A program made the translations under genes and the position numbers. The notes under the pieces are model-generated. The model saw only the letters and a list, made by a program, of their open reading frames with translations. It was not told the origin of the DNA and ran no database searches. Positions 17,482 to 26,173 of a stretch of DNA of 64,000 nucleotides are shown here, piece by piece. The DNA lies in assembly GCF_001404985.1 (NCBI RefSeq), contig NZ_JRLF01000006.1:545297-609296 (forward strand). The letters are read 5' to 3'. Origin of the DNA: Flavobacterium aquidurense (GTDB lineage: Bacteria > Bacteroidota > Bacteroidia > Flavobacteriales > Flavobacteriaceae). Every line of letters starts with the position of its first letter. The stretch's first letter is position 1.

Positions 17482-18227
17482 TATAGTGCTGTTTTGTAAA
17501 TGTTATATATAGTGGTCGAGTTTTCTTTTTCTATTTCTATTGTGGCTAAATCTATTTGGTCTTCCCTGTATTCGATAATACCTTCATATTTTATAAAATC
17601 ATTGTTTTCACTGCTCTCTACCGGAATTCCTTCTAATATATAAGTGCTGAATTTTTCATCTTTTGGATAAAAGCGCTCTGTTATCATTGTTTTGCCACAA
17701 TCGATTAGTTTTCTTTTTCGCTCGATATCGTACGAGTTTCTGTATAGGCTGGAAAAATATAATCCGAAGATTTTATAGTCTGAAAAAAAGGAGATCAGTC
17801 GTCGTTCTTCCTTTAATAAATCTGTAATATTTTGCATATAGACTTCTACAGTTCGACCTTCGTTATCGATTACCAGTTTTGCTTGCATGGTTTTCCATCG
17901 ATCCTGCAGTTCCTTAAAATTTAAGATGTTGATGATCTTGCCGTAATCATTTATCTCAACTTCTACTTCGTCAAAGACAGATCCTATTTCTTCAAGAAAA
18001 AAAATGTTTTCTATAGATAAATTGCTTGTGATCTTTATTTCAGAAAGAAACAACTCAAATAGCATATCGTTTCCGTCGCGTTTGAATCTGGTGATAGCGA
18101 CTTTCTTTGTATAATTTATTTTTTTTGCTTTTTTGGGGTTCGAAAAATCTGTTGTAATATTTTCAAATAGAAAATTGTTCGTTTTACCAGGTTCCGGAAG
18201 TATAATATTGTAGTCTAAATAATTCAT
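17481..18227 (-). CDS. Putative effector adaptor/chaperone upstream of the DUF4280 protein
   Basis: A 248-residue soluble protein with no signal peptide and no motif that I recognise. Charged strands and helices alternate (YTKKVAITRFKRDGNDMLFE; IKYEGIIEYREDQIDLATIE). It is the first gene of the island and shares one base with the effector gene, so production is coupled. In type VI systems the gene just before an effector often encodes its loading adaptor or chaperone; that is the most likely role, on context alone. Confidence 0.5.
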   Translation of the reverse strand: MNYLDYNIILPEPGKTNNFLFENITTDFSNPKKAKKINYTKKVAITRFKRDGNDMLFELFLSEIKITSNLSIENIFFLEEIGSVFDEVEVEINDYGKIINILNFKELQDRWKTMQAKLVIDNEGRTVEVYMQNITDLLKEERRLISFFSDYKIFGLYFSSLYRNSYDIERKRKLIDCGKTMITERFYPKDEKFSTYILEGIPVESSENNDFIKYEGIIEYREDQIDLATIEIEKENSTTIYNIYKTAL

Positions 18228-18477
18228 CCTTTTGTAGTTTTTGATCTTTATACTTTTTTACTTGTATGATGACTATTTTATCAGGATCATTTTTACAAAT
18301 AAGAATCTAGTAAATCTCAAAAAACACAATATCTCAATTGACCTAAATAAGTTATATAAATAACAGAATAAGGTATTTTTTTATAAATAGAATATTAGAA
18401 ATAAGTTATTAGAAAGACTTTTTAAAACCATAGAAGTGTATTTTGGTTTTAACGGAAAGTGCAGCACGCAACTATTT

Positions 18478-18501
18478 AATCGATTTGATTTTAAATCGAT
18501 T
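18478..18501. promoter_or_regulatory. Inverted repeat in the 436-base gap before the XRE gene
   Basis: AATCGATTT (18478-18486) and AAATCGATT (18493-18501) are perfect 9-bp arms separated by GATTTT. It lies between the divergent effector island and the XRE gene and could be an operator. The rest of 18228-18650 shows no gene. Confidence 0.4.
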
Positions 18502-18628
18502 CATCAGGATATTTTTTTGCTTTTAACCATTTCATGTCTCAAAAATCGTACTTTTGTTTAGCAGAAAATTGTGATTGTACCAAATCATTTTGCTTGTATC
18601 ATACCCGGCAAAATATGTTTTTTATATA

Positions 18629-18659
18629 TTGCCTGTTATTACCCTTAATATTATCTTTG
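18629..18659 (+). promoter_or_regulatory. Promoter of the XRE gene, probably leaderless
   Basis: TTG (18629-18631), a 20-base spacer and TATCTTTG (18652-18659) fit the Bacteroidetes -33/-7 layout. The ATG follows 4 bases later at 18664, which would place the transcript start at or next to the start codon. Confidence 0.6.
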
Positions 18660-18663
18660 AATT

Positions 18664-19077
18664 ATGAGCACACTAACAAAACAAAATCATATAGGGCGAA
18701 AAATTAGCCGTATTCGTGAACTTCGTGACATGAAGCAAGAAGCTTTGGCACAAGCTTTAGGAATTAGCCAACAGACGATATCTGCTCTGGAAAACAGCGA
18801 AACCATAGACGATGATAAACTGGTAGATGTAGCAAATGCTTTGGGAGTAAGTGTTGAAGCGATTAAGAATTTTTCAGACGAAGGAATAATTAATTATTTC
18901 AATAGTTTTAATAATTTTACTGATAATACTACTGCAACATTCAACAATCATTGTACATTTAATCCTTTAGATAAATTGGTTGAAACTTACGAAGAAAATA
19001 AAAAACTTTACGAACGTTTAGTTCAGGCTGAAAAAGACAAAGTTGAATTTTTACAAAATATATTAAACACTAAATAA
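18664..19077 (+). CDS. XRE-family helix-turn-helix regulator
   Basis: A 137-residue protein. Residues ~10-66 form an XRE/Cro HTH: IGRKISRIRELRDMKQEALAQALGISQQTISALENS, then DDDKLVDVANALGVSVEAIKNF. An Asn/Phe-rich linker leads to a C-terminal coiled coil (~103-135, KLVETYEENKKLYERLVQAEKD) that probably dimerises it. This type is common in Bacteroidetes and its targets are usually unknown. It stands alone, with a leaderless-type promoter and its own terminator. Confidence 0.85.
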   Translation: MSTLTKQNHIGRKISRIRELRDMKQEALAQALGISQQTISALENSETIDDDKLVDVANALGVSVEAIKNFSDEGIINYFNSFNNFTDNTTATFNNHCTFNPLDKLVETYEENKKLYERLVQAEKDKVEFLQNILNTK

Positions 19078-19102
19078 TACTTTGTAAAACATATATAAAA
19101 GA

Positions 19103-19130
19103 AAAAAAGAGACTTGTGGGTCTCTTTTTT
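19103..19130 (+). terminator. Terminator of the XRE gene
   Basis: AAAAAAGAGAC (19103-19113) pairs with GTCTCTTTTTT (19120-19130), followed by more T. Confidence 0.85.
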
Positions 19131-19131
19131 T

Positions 19132-19386
19132 TTATGTAGGATTGTTTGATTTGGTTTTTGGGGATGGATTGTAAGTCTGGGGTATTGGGATGTAGAAATT
19201 AAAGAAAAACTTTGTCCAAAATATATCTACTTCGGATGCAAAATCAGCAAATAATAAACTTCTACTTAATTTGTCATAAATAAAAATGCTTTTTCGATAA
19301 TCGTTTCGAAAAATGTCTTTTTCATAAGAAATGTAATAATACCAAATACAATTTATGTCATCATAAGACTTTTCCCCAGTAGTATC
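19132..19386 (-). other. 84-codon open frame continuing in phase after the stop of the Shedu-like gene
   Basis: Directly behind the TAG stop (19387-19389) the same frame runs 84 codons without a stop to a TAA at 19132-19134. It reads like protein (for example WYYYISYEKDIFRNDYRKS and LLFADFASEVDIFWTKFFFN) and has no in-frame ATG. In DNA this AT-rich an open stretch of that length by chance is unlikely. It may be a remnant of another gene, or a tail cut off by a nonsense change. No family is recognised. Confidence 0.4.
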
Positions 19387-20658
19387 CTATTTATTTTTTT
19401 TATTCAATACTTTTTGTAAACTTTCAATTTTATTTTGAAGTTCATCAAAAGTTAAGATTTCTACATCTCTGCTATTACTACGAAAAAGTTCAAATGAGTA
19501 ACTTTGATTTTCGTCCAAATCCTTAGTCGAACCAATTAAAACTACACACTTGGAATTAAAAGTCTCAAAATTTTGTTTGTCTTTATTTTTACCTTTTATT
19601 GCATAAAATTCTTTCTGGAAATTATCACGTTGATTTAGTACTTGAACTATACATCCCGTAAGTTCTTTGGTTGCATTATAAACATCATCACCCCTATATT
19701 TTGAGCTATCAAGGAGCTTTGTTTTATGTGTTTTTATTTCTAGAAATGAAACATTGTCGCTTAAACTATTTTTAATCAAGAAATCGTTGAATTTACCATT
19801 TTTATTATCAATATTTTTACCCCCAACATATGCTTCTCTTTTATATAAAATGACTGGCTGTGCAAATATTGAAGAAAATATCCAGCTATTATCTTTTAGA
19901 AATTCTTGCCATTGCTTTTCTAAACTGTCACCATCAGTTTTCAGTCCCATTAGTATTTTATATTTTTTTAATGTTTCTTGTATATACTTATTATCAACTA
20001 TTTCTTTAGTTTTTGCAAGTGCATCTTTTGTTAAAAAATCAGTTCCAATTGATAATTTATCAAATAGTTCTTTTATAGCATTTTTATCATCGTCAGAAAA
20101 TTCATCAATAGAATTCCCCCAAGATGATAAAGACGAAGCTAATGCATTTGCAATATAGGTTTGTTCTGGTTTCGAAATTACAGAAGGAAAAAGATTATAT
20201 AAATTTGTATTTAATACTAATTCAATTTCTGCTTTATTCTTCTTAAAAATTACATTAAATGACTGTAATAGAATTTCTAAACTTACTTCTGATAAATAGA
20301 GCTTCTTATTTGCTACGTCAAATGCTACTTTTCCTCCTTTTTCAATTATTACTTCTTCAAAATTGCATTTATTAATATAATCGGAAAATGGATAAAGAGG
20401 TTTAGTAAAACCCCAACCGTATGTTACAGACTTAAATACACCGACCGGTAATTTTCCATTAAATCCTCGAAAAATAAACTTTCTAATTGTTTTATATTTT
20501 TCGCCACCTTCAAAACCTCTCGGATAATGAATTATTTCATCCTTATTTTTAAATACTTCTCTTGAAATTTGTTTAATTTTATTTTCTGTATCGACATACT
20601 CGTAAACCTCTTTTGTCTTTAGGTCGTTTATAAGTTTTTCACCTTTGAAATCTGACAT
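19387..20658 (-). CDS. Shedu-type (DUF4263) defence nuclease
   Basis: 423 residues. The C-terminal part (~235-410) fits the DUF4263/SduA immune nuclease family, a PD-(D/E)xK fold: EKQWQEFLKDNSWIFSSIFAQP (247-268), then GKFNDFLI with D292, SFLEIKTHKT with E307 and K309, and CIVQVLNQRDNF with Q339. Residues 1-230 form an accessory region of unknown fold, as in other Shedu proteins whose N-termini vary and sense the invader. Single-gene Shedu systems protect against phage by nicking or cutting DNA. The protein is soluble and no partner gene is needed or seen. The stop is TAG, with an open frame behind it. Confidence 0.8.
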   Translation of the reverse strand: MSDFKGEKLINDLKTKEVYEYVDTENKIKQISREVFKNKDEIIHYPRGFEGGEKYKTIRKFIFRGFNGKLPVGVFKSVTYGWGFTKPLYPFSDYINKCNFEEVIIEKGGKVAFDVANKKLYLSEVSLEILLQSFNVIFKKNKAEIELVLNTNLYNLFPSVISKPEQTYIANALASSLSSWGNSIDEFSDDDKNAIKELFDKLSIGTDFLTKDALAKTKEIVDNKYIQETLKKYKILMGLKTDGDSLEKQWQEFLKDNSWIFSSIFAQPVILYKREAYVGGKNIDNKNGKFNDFLIKNSLSDNVSFLEIKTHKTKLLDSSKYRGDDVYNATKELTGCIVQVLNQRDNFQKEFYAIKGKNKDKQNFETFNSKCVVLIGSTKDLDENQSYSFELFRSNSRDVEILTFDELQNKIESLQKVLNKKNK

Positions 20659-20848
20659 AATAAGTTTTTTTTATATTAATCAAATAGTTTAATGTATTAT
20701 ATAAGATAATCATTATAAATAACAAATATCAGCATTCACCAATTCCCTACTTTACGGAAATCCATAATCCGCTAAAATTTATTTTAAGCAAGTATAATAA
20801 CTAAATAAAAACCTAACAATACGTATAAATACCTGTTTTAAAAGTCAT

Positions 20849-20886
20849 AAAAAAAAGACGATACACCATTAGGCATATCGTCTTTT
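20849..20886 (-). terminator. Terminator of the CheB/CheR/kinase hybrid gene
   Basis: AAAAGACGATA (20853-20863) pairs with TATCGTCTTTT (20876-20886); on the minus strand the stem is followed by a T run. Confidence 0.85.
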
Positions 20887-20913
20887 AATTAATTAACAAA
20901 ATAGTAAAATTCT

Positions 20914-23900
20914 TTAAACAGGTAATATGATATGAAACTCGGCACCAATATTTTCTTCGGCTCTGGAGAAGATGATGCCTTTATGGTTTTCTACGATTTT
21001 CTTGCCTATGGCCAGACCTATTCCGGTTCCGGTGTAGACTTCGTTGTTGTGCAGGCGTTGGAAAATGGTAAAAATCTTGTTTTCGTATTCTTTGTTAAAA
21101 CCTATTCCGTTGTCTTTTATAATGATTTCGCAATATGTTAAAGCGGGATTCAATGACGGATATTTTTTAAGCTGGGCTGTTGTCATTTTACTCGAGTTTA
21201 TTTCGACTGTAGAAATAGAACCGTCGTTTTTATAGAACTTAAGTGCATTACTGATTAAATTATAAAAAAGCTGGTTCATTTGCAGCGGAATCGCATTGAT
21301 AACAGGCAAAGGCCCAACTTTTATTTCAAGTTCGCGTTCTTCGATCAGTAGCTCAAAATCAATCAGGATATTGGCTAAAATAACATTCAGGTCTGTGGCC
21401 ACAAATTGCCTGTCGGGATTATTAAGGTACGAATACGCCAGTAAATCCTTGATAAGTGTATTCATGCGGACAGACGATTTGCTGATTTTTCCGATGAGCA
21501 TAAATGCTTCGGCAGAAAAATCTTCGTTCATTTCCAGAAGTCGGCTTATAAACATCAATATTTTACGCAATGGTTCCTGCAAATCGTGACTTGCCACATA
21601 GGCATATTCCTGCAACTGCACATTGGCGCCATGCAAATTAATGTTGGAACTTTCGAGTTCCTTATTTGCAGTTAACAAATCTTCAGTGCGTTCTTCTACT
21701 TTTGCTTCTAGTTCGCTCGATAATACTTGCAGTCTTTTTTCGATGATCCGGCGTTCTGTTATGTCTTCAATGGCCAATAAAATCAGTTGTTCTTTACTGT
21801 TTTCATTGGTTACCTGCCTGGCATTTAGCAGCATAATACTTTCTCCATACGGCAACAGGTTTACTGAGATCTGATAATCGTCGAGCTGTGTTTTTTCGGG
21901 CAATATTTTTTCAAGCATCGCACGCATTGGGATATTATCAAAAAGATGGTTCTGAATTTCATAGATCAGTTTTCCCGTTGCTTCTTCTTTTGTAATATTG
22001 TATTTTTTAGAGAAAGCCCTGTTGATGTTTTTTATTCTTAAACTGGTATCTAAAACCACAATAGGTTCCCTGAGTGTTGCTACAATAGCCTCTGTATAAT
22101 TTTTAGAAATATTTATTTGCTGTTGTTTGTTCAGGAGTTCCTGATTAATCTGCAAAAGCTCTTCGTTGCTCGATTGCAGTTCTTCTTTAGAGGTTTCTAG
22201 TTCTTCATTGAGGCTTTGCAGCTCTTCGCTCCCACTCAGCAATTCTTCATTGGCACTTTGCAATTCTTCGTTTGATGCTTCCTGTTCTTCGCTAATGGCG
22301 TTTACATCGTCATGTATTTTGGCAAGCTCTTTTTCGAGTTGTGCAATTCGTCTTAAATTAATATTCTCGCGAATTTCGTCTGCTGTAAATTGAGATGAAG
22401 AGGCATCTTCTTTTTTAATAATACTTTTATAGAACACGACTAAAAAATAAGGTTCAAGCGTATCTTCAAGCAAACGTATTTCGATCGTAATCTCGCTAAT
22501 TGTTCCTCTGGTTTTGACCTGAATTCCTTCTTTTTTTATGATCGAACCGGCTTCTTTGGCTTTATGCCAGGTATTTCTAAGTTCAAAAGCCAGTCCTTCG
22601 CGGGCCATTTTGAGAAGATTGAAGGTAGGTTTTCCTGCCGAAAGTTCTATAAACTCGGCTATGGAACCATTGATGTGTACGATGTCCATTTGTTCGTTTA
22701 CAATGACACTTGCCGGAGTATAGGAAGAAAGCAAAACAGCATCGGCACTTTTTCTAAAGTCTTCTTTTACAATCTCTTTTCTTGGTATATTATTTTTTAA
22801 TGTTTTTAATTTATCATTCGATTCCATTCCGGAATGTACAAATCTGCCGGAAACCTGTTTGCGGGTATAAATTTTACCTGCTTTCTCAAACGGCTGAAAA
22901 AGTTCTGCGGCAGGAACCGCGGTTTCTGATTTTCCTAAAAGCAGAAATCCGTTTTCTTTTAAGGCATAATGAAACGTGGTGAGCGATTTTTTCTGCAAAA
23001 GCGAATCCATGTAAATAAATACATTTCTACAGGTAATTAAATCCATTCTGGCAAAAGGCGGATCTGTTAGAAAATTATGAACGGCAAAAATGCATAAATC
23101 CCTAATTTGTCTTTTTATTTTATAGCCGTTTGTGCTGGCCGTAAAATATTTGGTCAGGATGGTTTCAGAAACATTTCGCATTTGCGATTTTCGGTAAAAC
23201 CCAATTCTGGCTTTGGCTATGGCAATTTCTGAAATATCCGAAGCAAAAATCTGAATCTCCTTTCCCTCCAGGTTTTCGCCCAGATATTCATGAAGCGCAA
23301 TCGCGATTGTATACGCTTCTTCGCCGGTAGAACATCCTGCAATCCAGATACGAATCGCATTTTCGTCGGTTATTCTGCTTGTCAGCAACGGAAAAACTTT
23401 TTCTCTCATTGTCTGAAATATCTTCGTATCCCTAAAAAATTCAGTTACAGGAATCAATAAGTCATTGAACAAATCCTCAGGGGCAAGTTTATCACTCTGA
23501 AGTACTTTTAGGTAATCTCTTAAACTCGCTATTTTACTCAATGCCATTCGTCTGGCAATACGTCTGCGTATGGTGGTTTGCTTGTAATACGTAAAATCTA
23601 CACCGCTGTGATGGCGCAAAATTTTAATGATTTCCTGAAATATGACTTCATCATTTGGGTCATTTTGTTCGGTATAATGATCTTTTGCTTTGGTAATTTC
23701 TATTAGTTTCAGGACGATTTCTGCGGGAGATAATACATAATCAACCACTCCTGCATTTATCGCATTTTGTGGCATTTCGTTATTAGCGGCATTAATATCC
23801 TGGGCAAAAGTAATGCCTCCGTGTTTTTTGATGGCTTTAAGACCAATGGTTCCATCAGATCCGTTTCCTGAAAGCAATACGCCATAGGCCAGGTCAAGAT

Positions 23901-24279
23901 GAACCTCTGCCAGAGAATTAAAGAAAACATCTATCGCCTGGTTTTTAGTGTCTTTTACTCTGGGGCTGAGCTTTAAAACGCCATCAAATGAGGTGAGCAT
24001 TTTATTCTCAGGAATAACATATATATTATTGGGGGCCAGATGAATATCATCTGTAATTTCGTTTATGGGAATCCTGGCTACAGAGGACAAAAGTTCTGTA
24101 AGCATACTATCATGCAATGGGTGCAGATGTTGTACAATGACGAATGCCATTTCAGAATGTAAAGGAACTGCTTCTATAAACTGTGTAAAAGCTTCCAGTC
24201 CTCCTGCCGAAGCACCAATACCTACAATGGGGAAATCCTGGCGGGTAGCCTTTGGCAAATCTTTATTTTGTTTATGCAT
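20914..24279 (-). CDS. CheB/CheR/PAS/histidine-kinase hybrid protein
   Basis: 1121 residues from the ATG at 24279; an in-frame TTG at 24312 is a weaker start. Domains: CheB methylesterase (~15-195, GASAGG with S24, then QHLHP), CheR methyltransferase (~205-470, IWIAGCSTGEEAYT, FYRKSQMRNV, CRNVFIYM), a PAS-like region (~515-630), a striking coiled coil of NEELQSANEELL-type repeats (~640-730), PAS (~735-845), HisKA with H898 in YVASHDLQEPLRK and HATPase (~1000-1121, ending FHIILPV). Without other chemotaxis genes near, it probably serves signalling and not flagellar taxis. A receiver gene lies 72 bases upstream and is probably its partner. Confidence 0.9.
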   Translation of the reverse strand: MHKQNKDLPKATRQDFPIVGIGASAGGLEAFTQFIEAVPLHSEMAFVIVQHLHPLHDSMLTELLSSVARIPINEITDDIHLAPNNIYVIPENKMLTSFDGVLKLSPRVKDTKNQAIDVFFNSLAEVHLDLAYGVLLSGNGSDGTIGLKAIKKHGGITFAQDINAANNEMPQNAINAGVVDYVLSPAEIVLKLIEITKAKDHYTEQNDPNDEVIFQEIIKILRHHSGVDFTYYKQTTIRRRIARRMALSKIASLRDYLKVLQSDKLAPEDLFNDLLIPVTEFFRDTKIFQTMREKVFPLLTSRITDENAIRIWIAGCSTGEEAYTIAIALHEYLGENLEGKEIQIFASDISEIAIAKARIGFYRKSQMRNVSETILTKYFTASTNGYKIKRQIRDLCIFAVHNFLTDPPFARMDLITCRNVFIYMDSLLQKKSLTTFHYALKENGFLLLGKSETAVPAAELFQPFEKAGKIYTRKQVSGRFVHSGMESNDKLKTLKNNIPRKEIVKEDFRKSADAVLLSSYTPASVIVNEQMDIVHINGSIAEFIELSAGKPTFNLLKMAREGLAFELRNTWHKAKEAGSIIKKEGIQVKTRGTISEITIEIRLLEDTLEPYFLVVFYKSIIKKEDASSSQFTADEIRENINLRRIAQLEKELAKIHDDVNAISEEQEASNEELQSANEELLSGSEELQSLNEELETSKEELQSSNEELLQINQELLNKQQQINISKNYTEAIVATLREPIVVLDTSLRIKNINRAFSKKYNITKEEATGKLIYEIQNHLFDNIPMRAMLEKILPEKTQLDDYQISVNLLPYGESIMLLNARQVTNENSKEQLILLAIEDITERRIIEKRLQVLSSELEAKVEERTEDLLTANKELESSNINLHGANVQLQEYAYVASHDLQEPLRKILMFISRLLEMNEDFSAEAFMLIGKISKSSVRMNTLIKDLLAYSYLNNPDRQFVATDLNVILANILIDFELLIEERELEIKVGPLPVINAIPLQMNQLFYNLISNALKFYKNDGSISTVEINSSKMTTAQLKKYPSLNPALTYCEIIIKDNGIGFNKEYENKIFTIFQRLHNNEVYTGTGIGLAIGKKIVENHKGIIFSRAEENIGAEFHIILPV

Positions 24280-24351
24280 GATCTCATTTTTTAAAATATT
24301 AAATATTATCAATCATTGCATAATATTACAATTGTATCCTTTTATGAAAAA

Positions 24352-24804
24352 CTAAAGGCTAATGACAAAAGATTCTAATTTTACATTTTGAATTCTCTCG
24401 TTCCAGTCAATTTCAATAACTTTCTTTAATAATTTTTTTAAATCACCAAAAGCGATGGGTTTTACGATGTAAGCATTGGCGCCTAACCCAAAGGTGTTTT
24501 TAACACCATCTACAGTCGCCGAAGTGGAATAAATCGCAATTACCGGAATATTTTCAAATCGAATGTCTTCGCGAATTTGCTGCAAAGTTTCGAAACCTGA
24601 TAAAATAGGCATGTTAAGATCCAGAAAAATAATGTCCGGAATATCCAAACTTTTATCGCCAAGACGTTCCAGAAGTTCGATACCATTTTTACAAAATTCG
24701 ACAGGATGACTCAAATGAAGATCTTCTATTGCCTCTGCAAAAAAATCCCTGTCATCTTCATCATCATCCGTGAGTAAAATCCTTATATTCGCGTTAACGT
24801 TCAT
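24352..24804 (-). CDS. Single-domain response regulator (Rcp1/CheY type)
   Basis: 150 residues, one receiver domain: acidic pocket DDDEDD (13-18), phospho-acceptor D62 in IIFLDLNMPILSG, switch Ser/Thr in AIYSTSA and K115 in AYIVKPI. It matches the phytochrome-associated Rcp1-like group that follows hybrid kinases. It is the first gene of an operon with the CheB/CheR/kinase protein, which should phosphorylate it. With no output domain it acts by protein contact. Confidence 0.9.
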   Translation of the reverse strand: MNVNANIRILLTDDDEDDRDFFAEAIEDLHLSHPVEFCKNGIELLERLGDKSLDIPDIIFLDLNMPILSGFETLQQIREDIRFENIPVIAIYSTSATVDGVKNTFGLGANAYIVKPIAFGDLKKLLKKVIEIDWNERIQNVKLESFVISL

Positions 24805-24823
24805 TATTGAGTAGTGTTTATCT

Positions 24824-24856
24824 CAAATGTACACTTAAATAAACACGAACTGCAAA
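24824..24856 (-). promoter_or_regulatory. Promoter of the receiver/hybrid kinase operon
   Basis: On the minus strand TACATTTG (24824-24831) matches TAnnTTTG, and TTTG (24853-24856) lies 21 bases upstream as the -33 element. The ATG at 24804 is 20 bases downstream. Confidence 0.65.
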
Positions 24857-24922
24857 AACATCATAATTTACTTATTTTTTTGCCAACCGGATTTTTATTT
24901 TATTTCAAATAAAGGTTTAAAA

Positions 24923-24939
24923 ATCACTGTACCAGTGAT
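24923..24939. promoter_or_regulatory. Small inverted repeat in the divergent gap 24805-25135
   Basis: ATCACTG-TAC-CAGTGAT is a perfect 7-bp inverted repeat, the size of an operator half-site pair. It lies between two divergent promoters. No gene is seen in the 331-base gap. Confidence 0.35.
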
Positions 24940-25098
24940 AAATACTTCTGTTAAGCAAGTACAAATAATTTTTCAAAAAAAAATAAATTTAAATAGTATT
25001 TTAGCTACATAAATTTCAAGTAATTATAGTTTGATAGTAAATCATAATTCAGGCAGAGTCAGGGCTGTATTTGAAGCTTTAAAATAAAATTAAACCAT

Positions 25099-25106
25099 TA
25101 TTTTTG
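25099..25106 (+). promoter_or_regulatory. Candidate -7 element of the GlxA-type regulator
   Basis: TATTTTTG matches TAnnTTTG and ends 29 bases before the ATG at 25136. TTTG at 25070-25073 is a possible -33 element with a long spacer (25 bases). Confidence 0.5.
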
Positions 25107-25135
25107 TTACACTAAAAGCATTTAGAAACTCTAAA

Positions 25136-26098
25136 ATGGAAAAAGCGATATCTACGGTTTATTTTTACATTCCCAGGCAAGTTACATTACTTGATTTAAG
25201 TGGCGTTTTGCAGGTATTTCAGGAAGCAATACTTTTAGGATTCAAATATAAGCTGCAGTTTATCAGCAGTCAATCGTCTGTAATTTGTTCTTCGGGATTA
25301 GAGTTGGCTTCACTTACTCACTTTTCTAAAACGAAACCGCAGAAAGATGATATTATTTTTATTTCGGGATTTAGCACGCATCAAATCGATTTGGATCATG
25401 AAGACGCTTCTTTTTTTGAATGGCTTCAGGAAATAAATATCAATCCAACCACGATTTGCAGTATTTGTTCCGGAGCATTTCTTTTGGCAAAAGCCGGACT
25501 TTTAGATCATAAAAAATGTACAACGCACTGGAAACTGGTTGATAAACTCCAAAAAGATTTTCCGCTTACACAAACGCAAAGCAATACTTTGTTCTCGCAA
25601 TCCGGAAATATGTATACCAGCGCCGGAATCACAACCGGAATCGATCTGGCTTTGCATATTATCGAAGAACGTCACGGAAAACAAACTGCCGCAATAATTG
25701 CCAAAGAATTGGTGGTGTATAAACGAAGACATGCAAATGACGAACAGGAAAGTGTTTATTTGCAAAACAGAAACCATCATGACGAAAAAATCCATATTAT
25801 TCAGGATTGGATTATCTCTAATCTGGATAAAACATCTACAATCGATTTTCTTGCTGATTTAGTACACATTGGTCCCAGAAACCTAACCCGAATTTTCAAG
25901 AAACAAACCGGAATTACAATCGCCGAATACCGAACGAAACTAAGAATCGAAAAAGCAAAAAGCCTGCTCACCAATACTGATTACAAAATAGAACATATCG
26001 CACATTTATGCGGTTACAAAACCTCTAAACAATTGCGCATTGTTCTTGAAACTCATCTAGATGCTTTGCCTACAACGATCAAAAACAGGTTGTCCTGA
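25136..26098 (+). CDS. GlxA-type transcriptional regulator (DJ-1/PfpI domain plus AraC HTH)
   Basis: 320 residues. The N-terminal DJ-1/PfpI-like domain (~5-175) has LLDLSGVLQVFQEA and the nucleophile-elbow region TICSICSGAFLLAKAGLLD, then CTTHW. The C-terminal AraC domain (~215-318) shows both helix-turn-helix motifs: TIDFLADLVHIGPRNLTRIFKKQTG and IEHIAHLCGYKTSKQL. Proteins of this build activate nearby catabolic or amidase-type genes in answer to a ligand. The isochorismatase-like gene 75 bases downstream is the obvious candidate target. Confidence 0.9.
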   Translation: MEKAISTVYFYIPRQVTLLDLSGVLQVFQEAILLGFKYKLQFISSQSSVICSSGLELASLTHFSKTKPQKDDIIFISGFSTHQIDLDHEDASFFEWLQEININPTTICSICSGAFLLAKAGLLDHKKCTTHWKLVDKLQKDFPLTQTQSNTLFSQSGNMYTSAGITTGIDLALHIIEERHGKQTAAIIAKELVVYKRRHANDEQESVYLQNRNHHDEKIHIIQDWIISNLDKTSTIDFLADLVHIGPRNLTRIFKKQTGITIAEYRTKLRIEKAKSLLTNTDYKIEHIAHLCGYKTSKQLRIVLETHLDALPTTIKNRLS

Positions 26099-26109
26099 AA
26101 CGACTATTG

Positions 26110-26147
26110 TTTGTCCTTTTTTGATTGGGTATACAACGGTAATTTTG
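26110..26147 (+). promoter_or_regulatory. Promoter of the isochorismatase-like gene
   Basis: TAATTTTG (26140-26147) fits the -7 box; TTTG occurs at 26110-26113 and 26120-26123 (spacers 26 and 16). It lies inside the longer open frame that begins at 26111, supporting the ATG at 26174 as the true start. Confidence 0.6.
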
Positions 26148-26173
26148 TATCTAACAATCTAATTTATAAAAAG

